Counted from the first letter of the stretch, positions 1 to 9,829 are shown. The stretch is 64,000 nucleotides of DNA from Candidatus Zixiibacteriota bacterium (GCA_024280775.1 JAJRPM010000004.1:124001-188000); one strand, 5' to 3'. The notes: generated by a model not told the origin, from the sequence alone. Numbers and translations are program-made.

Positions 1-2576
1 ATCTGGGAACTGAAAAATCCAGCATCATTGGTTGTCAACGCGTTGACGTTGTTAGCAGCTAGCGTTATGGGGTTCGTCGCCCAGAAAGGACAAGGGACAC
101 CAGTCGCGGCGATAACCGCATACAACTTGTTCTGTGTTGCATAGAACAAGATATCATCAAAACCGTCGAAAAGCATGATAGATTTGACTTCTGTCGCGTT
201 CGGAGCAAGACCAGGGAACGGAGAGTTCGTGGTATTGTGCCAAACGTATGCGCCGGTAGCGGCATTAACCGCGACTACGTCACGATTGAGACCGGTACCG
301 AGGATAGCCAAATCAATGCCTAGAGCGGCATTCGCGCCCACTGTCGGCTGGGTACGGTTACCAAGCGCGCCAGCAAACAAACCACTAACTGTAGGATCAG
401 TATCCTGATCCCAAACTAGTGAACCGTCTGTGAGCAAACGACAATCAAAGCCATTGTCATCAGAGATGAGGACTTTGTCGCCGAAAATAACTGAACCACT
501 GAAGGAGTTACCAGCCGATGACTGGGCAGTCCACAGTACGTTCAAGTTACAATTGGCTTCGCCAAGAGCGTTAAATGACGCGCCGGTTCTCTGCTGATCG
601 TGCTGATAAGTCGGCCAGTCATCTCCCGGAGTACATACGCGCTCGTTGAACGGTACGCAGCAACGGAAGCTCTCGGTGTAGTAGTTATTACCACTACCAA
701 AAACGGCGTCTGACGGGAACCAAGACCCGCCAAATTCATAATGTCCATTTACCGGATCTGAACCATCAGAAATCAATATCTGATAGATAGGATCGGCAAT
801 TGTGGTGCCCCACTGCGGCCTTGCGACCACGTGGTAAGCGCCCATAACCTGTACACCAGCGCCGGCATTCGGGAAGATGTCAATGAATCCAACACCTTGA
901 CCGGTACCATTACCGAATGGGAAGGCAGTCTGCGGAACGATTTCGCTATAAGCGGCGGCGCCCGGGGCTCCTGCGGCGTCAAGATACACGCCAACTTCCA
1001 TTCCGGTGAGATCGTCATATCCGAAAATCGGAATGCTGGCGATATCAATACGACACTCATCACCACCTGCGGCATAGGCGCCGGAGAATCCGGAGAACCC
1101 ATCCGACATGAAGAAGGTGCTGAAGAATGTCAAGTTGCCTGCGTTGCTGAGAAGTTCACAAGTAACGAACTCATCATTACAGACATTAATGTCAACCAAG
1201 AAATCTGGATTGGTTCCGAAGGCGGCAAAGTAATTGTTCCAACCTGTCAGAGGCGGGGGACATGTGCCATAAGGAACATCAATCACACCATCCGGCCAAA
1301 ACACTGAAGCAACATTTTCCACGTTTCCTTCACCAGCGGTGAAGTCATCCGCGCCAATGCCACTACCAAAACCGGTAACTGCCGGATCTGGTCCTGTCCA
1401 ACGAACTGCGATATGATATGTCACAGACGGGCCAGGAACGATGTTGATCGGATAGTCTACCCAACCGAATGAACCGAGAGGATAGAGGTCGGCGCCAAGG
1501 CCAACACCACCGATGGTCAACGAAGGAGCCAACGGAGATGAAGCATCCGGGACGCCAGCGCCGTCATCGGCGAGCATTTCAAGAATGACTTCGCCGTCAG
1601 GATCTGTTCCTGAGAAGAAGTCAGATAATGAAATCTCAGCTACCAGCAAGGTGTCAAACCCACCGGTGGAATAGCGCATGGCCACACCCTTACGGCAGTT
1701 ACCTGTGCTAGGCAGACTGAAGATGAAAGAATACGAATCCGCATGTGTGTTCAAGAAACAATCCGTAAACGGAATTTCCTGACAACAAACGATTGCGCTC
1801 GCAACCTGGTTATAGTACTGAGCCCAGAACAAATCGTTCGTGGTCCAGCCCGGAACCGAGGAGTCGAGTGTAACACCTGTGCGAGGCTCTGTCGCCAAAC
1901 CACCGGTGTTGTCAATTACGGCTTGCACACGGTCAGTTTCCGGACCGCCAGCGTCAACGGCTGAGCCGATGACTGAACCGAAGGTTACAAAGAAATCTTC
2001 GGTAAATGTCAAACCTAATGAAGTGAGATCGAAGAAGTTCCAGGCTCCGGCTGACAATGTCAATGAATTAACTATGACACTACCAACTTGAGTCGCAGGA
2101 ATACTCGGATTCGGACCTGCTCCGGCCCAAATACCAATTTCTATGTCGATATCACCATCAACCGCTCCAAGGAACATCCAAGTACCGTTCAAAGAACAAA
2201 GGAAATTGTCCTGTACGAAGTACTTATTACCTACGGCAGGTACAAGACCTCCCAAGGCGCCGGAGTTCCGGAACGATAGACCACCCCAACCACACGGATA
2301 ACACGTGTTGTCCTGATCAACGCAAGCAAAAGTAGGCACGAAGCTCTTGGTCAGGACTGCTCCTGTCAAGTCTACAGCTTCTGTAGCTACCTCTTTTTGC
2401 AGTTTCTCAGTCAACCTGGACCGCACATCGTCCTGTCCGAACAACACTGCCGACGAATTACTCGTCGGTAGCGGCTGGGCAGTGCGCTTGCCGTCTGGTG
2501 CGATGGAGAATACCGCGGTGTTCCCGATGAGCAATATGCTCAAGGCAAGAACACCAGTTAACAACTTTTTAGACAT
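1..2576 (-). CDS. Secreted protein with C-terminal PQQ-like propeller repeats (3' end cut by window)
   Basis: Absent from the ORF track because it has no stop inside the window. I translated it from the ATG complementary to 2574-2576 and found it open to base 1 (about 858 codons). The start has a strong ribosome site (AGGAGG about 6 nt upstream). The N-terminus is a clear signal peptide (MSKKLLTGVLALSILLIGN...). The long middle part is rich in Gly, Asp and aromatic residues with paired Cys (TCYPCGWGG, IVCCQEIP) and looks like beta-sandwich surface-protein sequence. Near residue 650 the motif DWPTYQHDQQRTG and a following LLTDGSLVWDQDT match the opening of PQQ-like/quinoprotein-alcohol-dehydrogenase-like beta-propeller repeats, so the missing C-terminus is probably a propeller plus a sorting tail. 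Likely exported or surface-attached. Enzymatic function is unknown; propellers of this type are often non-catalytic. Confidence 0.85.
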   Translation of the reverse strand, partial: MSKKLLTGVLALSILLIGNTAVFSIAPDGKRTAQPLPTSNSSAVLFGQDDVRSRLTEKLQKEVATEAVDLTGAVLTKSFVPTFACVDQDNTCYPCGWGGLSFRNSGALGGLVPAVGNKYFVQDNFLCSLNGTWMFLGAVDGDIDIEIGIWAGAGPNPSIPATQVGSVIVNSLTLSAGAWNFFDLTSLGLTFTEDFFVTFGSVIGSAVDAGGPETDRVQAVIDNTGGLATEPRTGVTLDSSVPGWTTNDLFWAQYYNQVASAIVCCQEIPFTDCFLNTHADSYSFIFSLPSTGNCRKGVAMRYSTGGFDTLLVAEISLSDFFSGTDPDGEVILEMLADDGAGVPDASSPLAPSLTIGGVGLGADLYPLGSFGWVDYPINIVPGPSVTYHIAVRWTGPDPAVTGFGSGIGADDFTAGEGNVENVASVFWPDGVIDVPYGTCPPPLTGWNNYFAAFGTNPDFLVDINVCNDEFVTCELLSNAGNLTFFSTFFMSDGFSGFSGAYAAGGDECRIDIASIPIFGYDDLTGMEVGVYLDAAGAPGAAAYSEIVPQTAFPFGNGTGQGVGFIDIFPNAGAGVQVMGAYHVVARPQWGTTIADPIYQILISDGSDPVNGHYEFGGSWFPSDAVFGSGNNYYTESFRCCVPFNERVCTPGDDWPTYQHDQQRTGASFNALGEANCNLNVLWTAQSSAGNSFSGSVIFGDKVLISDDNGFDCRLLTDGSLVWDQDTDPTVSGLFAGALGNRTQPTVGANAALGIDLAILGTGLNRDVVAVNAATGAYVWHNTTNSPFPGLAPNATEVKSIMLFDGFDDILFYATQNKLYAVIAATGVPCPFWATNPITLAANNVNALTTNDAGFFSSQ

Positions 2577-3761
2577 CTATTTCCTCCTTAAGAGCTAGGA
2601 CACAATTCGTTTCTTTTGACCACATGAAGTGAATGACCAAGCTTGTTATCATTGTCGGATAAATCCGATTAGACAACAGCCATGCGGCCTTTCGCTTCGA
2701 CTCCACCCTGTCTAGGGAAAATGGTATATCAGTGGAGTTTAGTATGGACAACGTCATTGTGCTAATACCTATCTGTCTCTTGGAGTAGAGACTCACCTGC
2801 GGAATCATTTCCCGCAAGTCCAAGTCATGTTTTTGATTAGTTTTACATTACCTGTAACCCAGGAGCCCGAGTTATAGGATTGATAAATAGTCGCTTCTGT
2901 TTGCTTATCAAATCGCGAATGATTTTGAAGTAGTCCTCCAAAATTGTAGTATCGGTTTACATACAAGCTATTCGAGGGGACGAACATAATCTCTCCATAT
3001 ACGCCATCAAATACTTCAATGGCGCGGCGGTGAAATCTTGAAGCAAAATCTGCTACGTTGTTCAAAGAATCCATCAAAATTAGTTTCATTAGAAACATAA
3101 TGCCTGTATACGAGCGTAGAAGGGTTACCAACACGTACTTGAAATTAGAAGGTGTAGTGGAATCGACGTCGAATGGCTTGTTGTAGTGATTCTTACATCA
3201 GAAAACTGATGCGAAAAGCGAGATTCAGGTGGCCTACCGTGGCTTCGGTTTACCGCTTCATCGAATCTATCGAAGGTATCGTCCCTCAAAGGCCCATGCC
3301 CTTGATAAGGTCAACAATCGGAACATCCGAAGGATTCTGTTGCGCTTTTCAAACGATTCAAAACCGGCAAATCAGCGTAACGCAATAGCAGGCAATAGCT
3401 TACTGTCGCATTTGGGCCATTATTAGGGCCGAATCGCAAAAACCATTAACAATTTTCGACTTCTTAAGTTTAGAGGTAAGTTCGCAATACTCAAGGACTT
3501 ATACAAAGACCGATTTGGCTCTCAAGCCTAAGTTTATCCAGTGAGAAAACACGCACTCAGAGGTGAATAAACAACTTACAGCGAAAAAGTCAAGAGAAAT
3601 CTTTTCCCAAACCACAATAATTGGAACTTTTTTCCGCAAACCTCAATCAATCACCAAATCCACTCGCAAAAGTCCGTATTGGGAGGCTAGAGCGGCCCAA
3701 ATCGCTGTTTGCGTCGCTGTTTGCGATAGTCAAATCGCCTCCTGACCACTATATAATAGTC
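2577..3761. other. Gene-poor intergenic stretch
   Basis: About 1.2 kb between the start of the secreted protein and the nuclease. The short ORFs here (for example 2805-3134 minus and 3173-3388 plus) have no recognisable motifs, no clear ribosome sites and no family resemblance, so I do not call them genes. A perfect 12-nt tandem duplication (TCGCTGTTTGCG twice) lies near 3702-3726. Divergent promoters for the two flanking genes are expected here but I cannot fix them. Confidence 0.5.
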
Positions 3762-4478
3762 ATGAGCAACTTTACCCATCGAACTCGCCTCCAAAGAGCC
3801 CTTTATCAGCTCAGCCGCTCTCCATTTTGGCGCGGCAAACGCTGGCGTATTACGCTGGGAACCATAGTTATTATGCTGACCCTTCTGGTGCGCTTTGTAG
3901 CCGATATCGGCTATGACCTGGCCCCAAACTCTCGCTTCCAGGTAACCAAAGTAATAGACGGAGATACAGTAGAATTGACCGGCGGCGAACGCCTACGACT
4001 GCTGTTTATCGACACTCCTGAACGCGGAGAACCTTATTATGACTCGGCAAGCGCACTGGTTACCGCTTTGGCGCTCGGCAAGTTCGGAGACTTGCGATTC
4101 GGCAAACGTAAACGCGATGGCTATGGACGCCTGCTGGCAACTCTATTTATTGACACTATTAACATAAATCGGGAATTACTCCACCGGGGTTTCGCCAATC
4201 TCTACCTCTTCCCCGACAATCTCAAAGACTCATCGGTCAACAGACAGGTCCTGGAATTACTTGAAGCGCAACGAGAAGCCCTCACTGCGAAACGTGGCCT
4301 GTGGTCTATAGAAAGAAGTGAAGAAAAGAGATATGTGACAACTCGCCGCTCATTGCGCTTCCATCGGCCAAGTTGCCGCATGATCCGCAACCACGCAGAG
4401 GCAGGCCTGAGAGTATTTGACCACAGAGAGCAGGCGCTATCAGAAGGACTCTCGCCCTGCAGGGTATGCAGACCCTGA
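3762..4478 (+). CDS. Membrane-anchored thermonuclease (SNase-like) with C-terminal Cys motif
   Basis: 238 residues from the ATG at 3762 (MSNFTHRT). The ORF-track start at 3621 adds 47 residues of non-family sequence. A membrane segment around residues 32-48 (LGTIVIMLTLLVRFVA) precedes a staphylococcal-nuclease-like domain: FQVTKVIDGDTVEL, LRLLFIDTPERGE, the conserved Asp/Arg pair and a Lys/Arg-rich strand with GYGRLLA. This family cleaves DNA and RNA in a Ca-dependent way, so the domain is expected outside the cytoplasm. The last 45 residues (FHRPSCRMI ... LSPCRVCRP) match the small Ada-like zinc-binding tail often attached to bacterial thermonucleases. It stands alone, convergent with rluB. 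Family assignment is firm; substrate is inferred. Confidence 0.88.
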   Translation: MSNFTHRTRLQRALYQLSRSPFWRGKRWRITLGTIVIMLTLLVRFVADIGYDLAPNSRFQVTKVIDGDTVELTGGERLRLLFIDTPERGEPYYDSASALVTALALGKFGDLRFGKRKRDGYGRLLATLFIDTININRELLHRGFANLYLFPDNLKDSSVNRQVLELLEAQREALTAKRGLWSIERSEEKRYVTTRRSLRFHRPSCRMIRNHAEAGLRVFDHREQALSEGLSPCRVCRP

Positions 4479-4592
4479 CAGACAGGTTTGATGATAGGGT
4501 CAACATCTGTTGTGTGAAGTCTTGATTTTCGCTTTTTGAAAATTGTGACCTCACACTTTGTCTACGGAAATTGTCTATGGAAGCAGAAATTA

Positions 4593-5345
4593 CTAGAAAA
4601 CTAATTTACGGAGTGACTTTATCTCGATTTCGGTAAGATTGCGCCATTCACCGGGCTTGAGCCCCTCACAGGTGATATTGGCAAAATTGACGCGCCAAAG
4701 GGAAAGCGTTTGGTAGCCGCAAGAGGCAAGTAATTGCTTAACTTCATGTTTATGCCCCTCACGCAGTGACAGCTCTACTACCGACCCTGCGCCATCTTTG
4801 CTAATCAGTCGCGCTTTGGCGCGACCTATGTGCCCATCCTCAAGCTTGACACCCTCAGCAATACGAGCGCTATCGGCTTCCGAAAACACTCCATCAATTA
4901 ACGCCTGATAGACTTTCTCCACTTCATAACGAGGATGCGCCAAACGATGCGCCAACTCACCGTCATTAGTGAGCAACAGAGCGCCCTCTGTATCAAAATC
5001 CAAACGGCCAACCGGATACACACGCGCCTTGAAAGGCGTTACGCCTTTTCTCCTACGGCGCAGGACATCAATCACTGTAGTTCTGTGTTGTGGATCATTA
5101 ACTGTTGTCACACACAAACGCGGTTTGTTCAGCAGGATATAGAGCTTCTCATCCTCAGGAGTGATTCGGTTGCCATTGACTTCGACAACGTCACTGTCAT
5201 GTGTCACCATAGTTGACAGGTCTTCGTCACTCAATACACGACCGTTAAGAGACACTCGCCCCTGGGCAATCATCTTCTCTGCGGCGCGTCTGGAACAGAC
5301 ACCACACAGAGCAATATATTTATTTATGCGAGATTGTTTTGACAT
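4593..5345 (-). CDS. rluB: Pseudouridine synthase of the RsuA/RluB/RluE/RluF family
   Basis: 250 residues. The N-terminal S4 RNA-binding domain (INKYIALCGVCSRRAAEKMIAQGRVSLNGRV) is followed by the catalytic domain with YILLNKPRLCVTT and the signature VGRLDFDTEGALLLTNDGELAHRL, whose Asp is the catalytic nucleophile of the family. The later EGHKHEVKQLLASCGY motif is also typical. It converts uridine to pseudouridine in rRNA. Bacteria outside Enterobacteria usually carry the RluB type (23S rRNA) next to scpA/scpB, as here, so rluB is the best symbol, but RsuA specificity cannot be excluded. It follows scpB on the same strand with a 70-bp gap that holds a possible terminator. Confidence 0.9.
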   Translation of the reverse strand: MSKQSRINKYIALCGVCSRRAAEKMIAQGRVSLNGRVLSDEDLSTMVTHDSDVVEVNGNRITPEDEKLYILLNKPRLCVTTVNDPQHRTTVIDVLRRRRKGVTPFKARVYPVGRLDFDTEGALLLTNDGELAHRLAHPRYEVEKVYQALIDGVFSEADSARIAEGVKLEDGHIGRAKARLISKDGAGSVVELSLREGHKHEVKQLLASCGYQTLSLWRVNFANITCEGLKPGEWRNLTEIEIKSLRKLVF

Positions 5346-5388
5346 GCGCGAGTAGAGACGCAGATTATTTGTAAATAGTAAACAAACC

Positions 5389-5416
5389 AGCCAGGCGGAG
5401 GATTACCAGCCTGGCT
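5389..5416 (-). terminator. Possible Rho-independent terminator after scpB
   Basis: Inverted repeat AGCCAGGC / GCCTGGCT with a 12-nt loop. On the minus strand it is followed by a T-rich stretch (GGTTTGTTTAC). It overlaps the scpB stop codon and may partly uncouple rluB from the upstream operon. The T tract is imperfect. Confidence 0.45.
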
Positions 5417-6315
5417 TATGCCTGTTCGGTAGTGACAACTTCTTCGGTTTCGACAGCAACGTCTTCCTCGGCGCTATCCTCAATGACTTCATTAACAGCC
5501 AATTCTTCGCCGTCAGTAGCGCTAGCATCGCCATCTGTAGCGCTATCTTCAACTGCGCTGATTGTTGCCTCGTCACTATCGTTTGACTCGCTCTCAGAAT
5601 GAATAGCTTCGGCCCGCTCGGATTCCATGTTCTGGATCAACTCTTCGATTTCCGCAATTCGCGGTAGATCATCGAATGTATTCAAACCAAAGAACTTCAG
5701 AAATTCATCGGTGGCGCTATACAATAAAGAACGCCCCGCGCCCTCCGCCCGGCCTGAGATTCGAATCAGGTTTTTCTCCAGCAAATTGTGCAACACTCCA
5801 TCGGAAGCCACACCACGAATAAACTCAATCTGGTTCTTACTAACCGGCTGTTTGTAAGCAACAATCGCCATCGTCTCCAGCGCCGCTTTTGTCAGTCTGA
5901 TTTTTCTAGTCTTGGTAAAGAGTTTCTTAAGACAATCACTCCACTGCGGAAGCACATAGAATTGATACCCACCAGCGACCTGACGGATCCGAAATGACCT
6001 GTCACTAGCTTCATAAGATTCATTCAAAGCCGCAATAGCTTTCTTGATACGACCAACACCGCTCATGCCCAAAGCCTGCGAGATTTTTGCAGACTGCAAT
6101 GGCGAAGCGCTGGAAAACACCATCGCCTCTACATAGTTAGCCAGGTCGGTGTCATTGATAGAAGCATCAGAGACAACACTCTCACCTTCTGGATCACCTT
6201 GAACATCCACCTGTCCATTGGAAGTCATGCCTTCGCCAGTATTAGCGTCAGCGGATTCAGTGACAACAGAGTTAGACTCTGCAGATTCTTCAATTGTATT
6301 GTCTTTGTCGGTCAT
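5416..6315 (-). CDS. scpB: Segregation and condensation protein B
   Basis: 299 residues. The conserved core (about 60-225) has the tandem winged-helix ScpB fold: VEAMVFSSASPLQSAKISQALG, GYQFYVLPQWSDCLKKL, the hallmark LTKAALETMAIVAYKQPVSKNQIEFIRGV, and LLYSATDEFLKFFGLNTFDDLPRI. ScpB dimers bind the ScpA kleisin and with SMC form the bacterial condensin that organises and segregates the chromosome. Both termini are long, acidic Ser/Glu/Asp-rich tails (about 55 and 75 residues) that look disordered and make the protein longer than the usual ~200 residues. It lies 48 bp after scpA in the trpS-scpA-scpB run. Its partner smc is elsewhere in this window, in split form. Confidence 0.93.
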   Translation of the reverse strand: MTDKDNTIEESAESNSVVTESADANTGEGMTSNGQVDVQGDPEGESVVSDASINDTDLANYVEAMVFSSASPLQSAKISQALGMSGVGRIKKAIAALNESYEASDRSFRIRQVAGGYQFYVLPQWSDCLKKLFTKTRKIRLTKAALETMAIVAYKQPVSKNQIEFIRGVASDGVLHNLLEKNLIRISGRAEGAGRSLLYSATDEFLKFFGLNTFDDLPRIAEIEELIQNMESERAEAIHSESESNDSDEATISAVEDSATDGDASATDGEELAVNEVIEDSAEEDVAVETEEVVTTEQA

Positions 6316-6363
6316 AGCTATTTATTGTAATAGAAGTAGTGTTTATTGGGCGTGACAACCAAC

Positions 6364-7338
6364 TCAACTTGGCTCGTCACCTTCAGAATGATCGCTTTCC
6401 CATTCATCAACGATTATCTCACCTTCATCATAAAACGCCTCGCCACGATATACTCGCAACTCGGCAAATGAATTCACTTGTTGAAAAGTAAGCCGGCGCG
6501 CTTTGGCCATTTCAAGCAAAGCAATCAAAGTAACAATCGCCACTAGTTTGGTTTGCGCGTCAGCAAAAAGCTCCGCAAATGTTGCGCTCTCACTAACGCT
6601 TAGCAATTCTACAATCTGCGATACGCGCTCCGCCACACTTATCGGCTCCATCTCCGTCACATGCTCCAAATTCTGCTCAACACGCAACATCACTTCTTTG
6701 AAAGCTTCAATCAAATGATACACAGTGTTAGACGGAACACCCGGACCGTCACTAAAACGAATCTGCTTACGCTCCGGCACAAAAACCGTCTCCTCGCCCT
6801 CGCGCAACTCACGCAAAGACTCTGAAGCCTCTTTGAAGCGCTTGTATTCCAGCAGGGCCATCACCAGCTCTTCGCGCGGATCCATTTCATCAGGATCATT
6901 CTCATCACGCGGCAACAACATTCGCGTCTTAATGCGAATAAGCGTGGCGGCCATCAGAATAAACTCACCGGCTGATTCAAGATTCAATTCATGAATCACT
7001 TCGACATATTGCAAATACTGCCCGGTGATCTTCGCCACCGGAATATCGTGCAGGTCCAGTTCATCTTTCTTAATTAAATAGAGCAACAACTCCATCGGCC
7101 CATGAAACAAGTCAAGGTCGACCAAATACTGATTGGCCCCGCCCTCGCTCACCGCGGCTTTTACCCAAGTTGGAGTATTCTCCGGTAATTCCACCGGAGC
7201 TACCTCGACAACGGTTTGCACATCGGAAACCGGCTTACCAACTGTCGACTGCTCTTCGTCGCTTGAACTTGTATTCTTTGTTACTGCGCTATCTGGCATA
7301 TTCTGTTCTACAGGCGCATCCGGCCCCTGATTAGTCAT
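6364..7338 (-). CDS. scpA: Segregation and condensation protein A (kleisin)
   Basis: 324 residues. After a disordered acidic N-terminal tail of about 75 residues, the ScpA kleisin begins at YLVDLDLFHGPMELLLYLIKKDELDLHDIPVAKITGQYL, the family's most conserved block, followed by AGEFILMAATLIRIKTRMLLP. The C-terminal winged helix (FAELFADAQTKLVAIVTLIALLEMAKARRLTFQQ) is also present. ScpA bridges the two SMC heads and recruits ScpB. Its ATG overlaps the trpS stop by 8 nt (ATGACTAA), implying translational coupling. Confidence 0.94.
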   Translation of the reverse strand: MTNQGPDAPVEQNMPDSAVTKNTSSSDEEQSTVGKPVSDVQTVVEVAPVELPENTPTWVKAAVSEGGANQYLVDLDLFHGPMELLLYLIKKDELDLHDIPVAKITGQYLQYVEVIHELNLESAGEFILMAATLIRIKTRMLLPRDENDPDEMDPREELVMALLEYKRFKEASESLRELREGEETVFVPERKQIRFSDGPGVPSNTVYHLIEAFKEVMLRVEQNLEHVTEMEPISVAERVSQIVELLSVSESATFAELFADAQTKLVAIVTLIALLEMAKARRLTFQQVNSFAELRVYRGEAFYDEGEIIVDEWESDHSEGDEPS

Positions 7339-8392
7339 GATACTTCATCTTCATCGCGCTCCGAACATTGTCCATGACAATCTCAGTGCGCTCATTGGCT
7401 TTAACAGCTCCATCCCTGAGGACATCCCAAATAAACCCAGTGTTCTTTTCGATTTCAACCCTTTTTTCGCGCATCGGCGCCAGAGTTTCGTTGAGGTTCT
7501 TGGCTAGCCGCATCTTGCAATCCACACAACCCAACTCGCCTGACCTGCATTGAGGGGCAATTGTCTCCGCAATATTCTCAGAGGCAGAGTAAACCTCATG
7601 AAGTTTATACACCGGACAGACTTCCGGACGACCCGGATCATTCTTACGGAGCTTCTGCGGATCAGTGAACATCCGCTTGAGCTTGGCGCTGGTCTCTTCT
7701 TCGCTCGCGGTGATAGCTATGTGGTTATCCATAGATTTGGACATTTTCTTGCCATCAGTACCCGGAATCAGCGGTATTTTCGTCAATAAAGTACTCGGCT
7801 CGACCAATGTCGGGCCATAGTAATGGTTGAATCGCTTAGCGAGATCATTTGCCAACCATATATGCTTGGACTGGTCTTTCCCCACCGGAACCTTATGCGC
7901 CCCATAGACTAAGATATCGGCGGCCTGCAAAACCGGATAGCCCAAAAAGCCATAACTATCCATCCCCTGCTCGTCTTTCTTCTCTATATAGGTAGGCAGA
8001 CGAGTCAAAGTAGGCACCGAGATCATCATCGAGAGCAACAAATGTAGCTCGGCGTGGGCGCGCACCTCCGATTGGATGAAAATCGCGCATTTCTCCGGGT
8101 CCAACCCCGAGGCCAGCCAGTCGACCGCCATTACATAAATTCTATCCTTAAGTCCAGCGGTGTCTTTGAATTCAGCGGTAAGCGCATGCCAATCCACAAT
8201 ACAACAAAACATCTCGTAACTATCCTGCAAGTCCACCCAATTGCGCAAAGCGCCTTCAAGATTGCCAATATGCAAAGCCCCGGTGGGTTGCATTCCCGAA
8301 AGAATAGTCTCCTTGCCAGGTTGAATCGAATATCCCGAATGACCAACAGATTGCTCGTTGGCTTTGGATGCTTTCTTCTTTTTGTCAGACAT
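7331..8392 (-). CDS. trpS: Tryptophanyl-tRNA synthetase
   Basis: 353 residues, a class I aminoacyl-tRNA synthetase that charges tRNA-Trp. The HIGH-like signature is TGALHIGNLEGAL (about residues 37-49) and the KMSKS loop is GKKMSKSMDN (about 215-224). FLGYPVLQAADILVYGAHKVPVGKDQ is characteristic of bacterial TrpRS. Cys residues in CRSGELGCVDCK after the KMSKS loop resemble the metal or iron-sulfur motif found in some bacterial TrpRS. The first 15 residues are Lys-rich and non-conserved. It leads the trpS-scpA-scpB run. Confidence 0.95.
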   Translation of the reverse strand: MSDKKKKASKANEQSVGHSGYSIQPGKETILSGMQPTGALHIGNLEGALRNWVDLQDSYEMFCCIVDWHALTAEFKDTAGLKDRIYVMAVDWLASGLDPEKCAIFIQSEVRAHAELHLLLSMMISVPTLTRLPTYIEKKDEQGMDSYGFLGYPVLQAADILVYGAHKVPVGKDQSKHIWLANDLAKRFNHYYGPTLVEPSTLLTKIPLIPGTDGKKMSKSMDNHIAITASEEETSAKLKRMFTDPQKLRKNDPGRPEVCPVYKLHEVYSASENIAETIAPQCRSGELGCVDCKMRLAKNLNETLAPMREKRVEIEKNTGFIWDVLRDGAVKANERTEIVMDNVRSAMKMKYHD

Positions 8393-8435
8393 GCTCGTGC
8401 AAGATCACTATTGGAGTTTTGAACAATTCGTAAAA

Positions 8436-8459
8436 GGCAGAACCGCTTCAGGTTCTGCC
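8436..8459 (-). terminator. Rho-independent terminator after the lipoprotein gene
   Basis: Perfect 9-bp stem GGCAGAACC / GGTTCTGCC with a 6-nt loop. On the minus strand it is followed directly by TTTTA. It lies downstream of the lipoprotein gene and upstream of trpS, so it probably separates these units. The GCAGAACCGC word recurs in the larger palindrome at 17582-17622. Confidence 0.65.
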
Positions 8460-8554
8460 CTGCATTTCTCACTGCTGTATGTACGGAATAAAACGCATCC
8501 GGGCAAATGGAGTTATAATCAGGCTCTGCCAGAGTCAACAAGACTTCATGTTTT

Positions 8555-9106
8555 TCAGTTGGCAGACGCGAAATTTTCACCTAAGGCGGTAAACGACATC
8601 GACAAAGCTGAAAGCGACACACCTGTGTCAGCTACCAAGAGCTTATACTTATCTGTTTGACTTCCGTGAATCAGATTGAGAGAATACTCGCCGTTGGGTA
8701 TCTCGAAAAGTGAGATAGTTTCTGCAGGACCTATCTGGTCTGCTGTCACCTGCGGTTCCTGAATACTTAACAGAGTAATATCAATCGTTGCAGGCCCCAC
8801 TACAATTTCGTTAAGGATTGAATAGCTGATAGAAGGATATAGAATAGCGCTAGACTGCACAACACCAATTCTCAACGGCTCTCCGCTGGAGCCGTAACAA
8901 GTCGTGAAAAAGCCAACTCCAATTACAACATCACTTTCAATTGCGAGAGCGTTTCTCGTTTGCTCATCGGAAACCCGACAATTCTTCACTAAAGTCGGAG
9001 TAGGTAAGGAGCTACTGACTGGCCCCTTAGCCTGGCATCCAACAATCATTAAGAAAATCAAGGCCGAAAAACCGTACATAGGACATCGCGAAAATCTCAG
9101 ACTCAC
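8555..9106 (-). CDS. Hypothetical lipoprotein
   Basis: 183 residues. The start is a GTG preceded by a perfect AGGAGG. The N-terminus has a short basic/hydrophobic signal ending in the lipobox LMIVGC, so Cys24 should be lipidated after processing by Lgt (encoded in this window) and signal peptidase II. The mature part is Ser/Ile/Leu-rich with alternating hydrophobic residues suggesting a beta-sandwich; the piece FEIPNGEYSLNLIHGS resembles carboxypeptidase-regulatory or DUF4397-like domains. I do not recognise a family. It is followed by a terminator, so it may be monocistronic. Confidence 0.7.
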   Translation of the reverse strand: MSLRFSRCPMYGFSALIFLMIVGCQAKGPVSSSLPTPTLVKNCRVSDEQTRNALAIESDVVIGVGFFTTCYGSSGEPLRIGVVQSSAILYPSISYSILNEIVVGPATIDITLLSIQEPQVTADQIGPAETISLFEIPNGEYSLNLIHGSQTDKYKLLVADTGVSLSALSMSFTALGENFASAN

Positions 9107-9241
9107 AATTCCTCCTCACAATTCAGAAGTTTCTGACGGATTAACGAACACCGAAAGATAACCGGCTTCCGGATTCTGTCAACAGATATTTGGAGGGCGT
9201 AATGTATCACATGCACTGCTAGTGGCAGGCATACAAATTAT

Positions 9242-9829
9242 TCAAAAGGCCAGTGCGCTGGCGAGGATACTTATGTGTGAATGGCTAAAGCCGGATTTAC
9301 TTGAAGACGTTCGTCCGCCAGCCAGGTAAAAACCTAGTTGAAAGTGACGTTTATATGCAAACCCAAATCCAATAAGAGCGCCAACACCCGGCTTATTGGC
9401 GTCAACCGCCTGTACATTGAAGGAATACATCCCCAAACCTGCCGAAGTAAAAAACTCTCCCACGCGTCCGGCAGGATAGTAGTGATACCAGTTCACGCCA
9501 ACGAACCCCTGTAGCACATTCTGGTTGGTGAAGCCAGTAAAACGGCCCTCGCCCCACTCTACCTCCGATACATAACTGGTGGCGTTTATCTCCAGCGCGA
9601 CTAGATTCCTATTGTCCCATGCGTAACCCGCCAAGAAATTGAATCCCACGCCACGTCTGTTTTCATTAAATGGCGTATCGGAGTTTCCCCAGTGAGAGTT
9701 AACTGCGTGACCTAAACCACCACCCACAACCACACCTTGGCGAGAACTGTCAAATGCGCTAACGCTCCTAGTGAACACAAAAAACAATACAATTGCGACC
9801 AGCAACCGCTTCATGGCGAGATTCATCAT
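9242..9829 (-). CDS. Outer-membrane beta-barrel protein
   Basis: The track ORF begins at 9907, but the signal peptide (MKRLLVAIVLFFVFTRSVSA) starts near MMNLAMKRLL, so I place the start at 9829; ATG 9814 is also possible. The mature protein has repeated amphipathic strands with alternating Gly and aromatics (VVVGGGLGHAVNSHW, NFLAGYAWDNRNLVALEINA, EFFTSAGLGMYSF, GALIGFGFAYKRHFQLGFYLAGG). It ends in a hydrophobic strand with terminal Phe (SILASALAF), the usual BamA recognition signature. It is probably an 8-stranded OmpA/OmpW-like barrel; ligand unknown. Confidence 0.75.
   Translation of the reverse strand: MMNLAMKRLLVAIVLFFVFTRSVSAFDSSRQGVVVGGGLGHAVNSHWGNSDTPFNENRRGVGFNFLAGYAWDNRNLVALEINATSYVSEVEWGEGRFTGFTNQNVLQGFVGVNWYHYYPAGRVGEFFTSAGLGMYSFNVQAVDANKPGVGALIGFGFAYKRHFQLGFYLAGGRTSSSKSGFSHSHISILASALAF

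Noticed and set aside
2805-3134. 109-codon ORF in the intergenic region
   Set aside because: No ribosome site, no motif, no signal peptide and no homologous-looking pattern; likely chance.
8131-8580. 149-codon minus-strand ORF covering the trpS start
   Set aside because: It overlaps the well-supported trpS N-terminus and a terminator hairpin in another frame.
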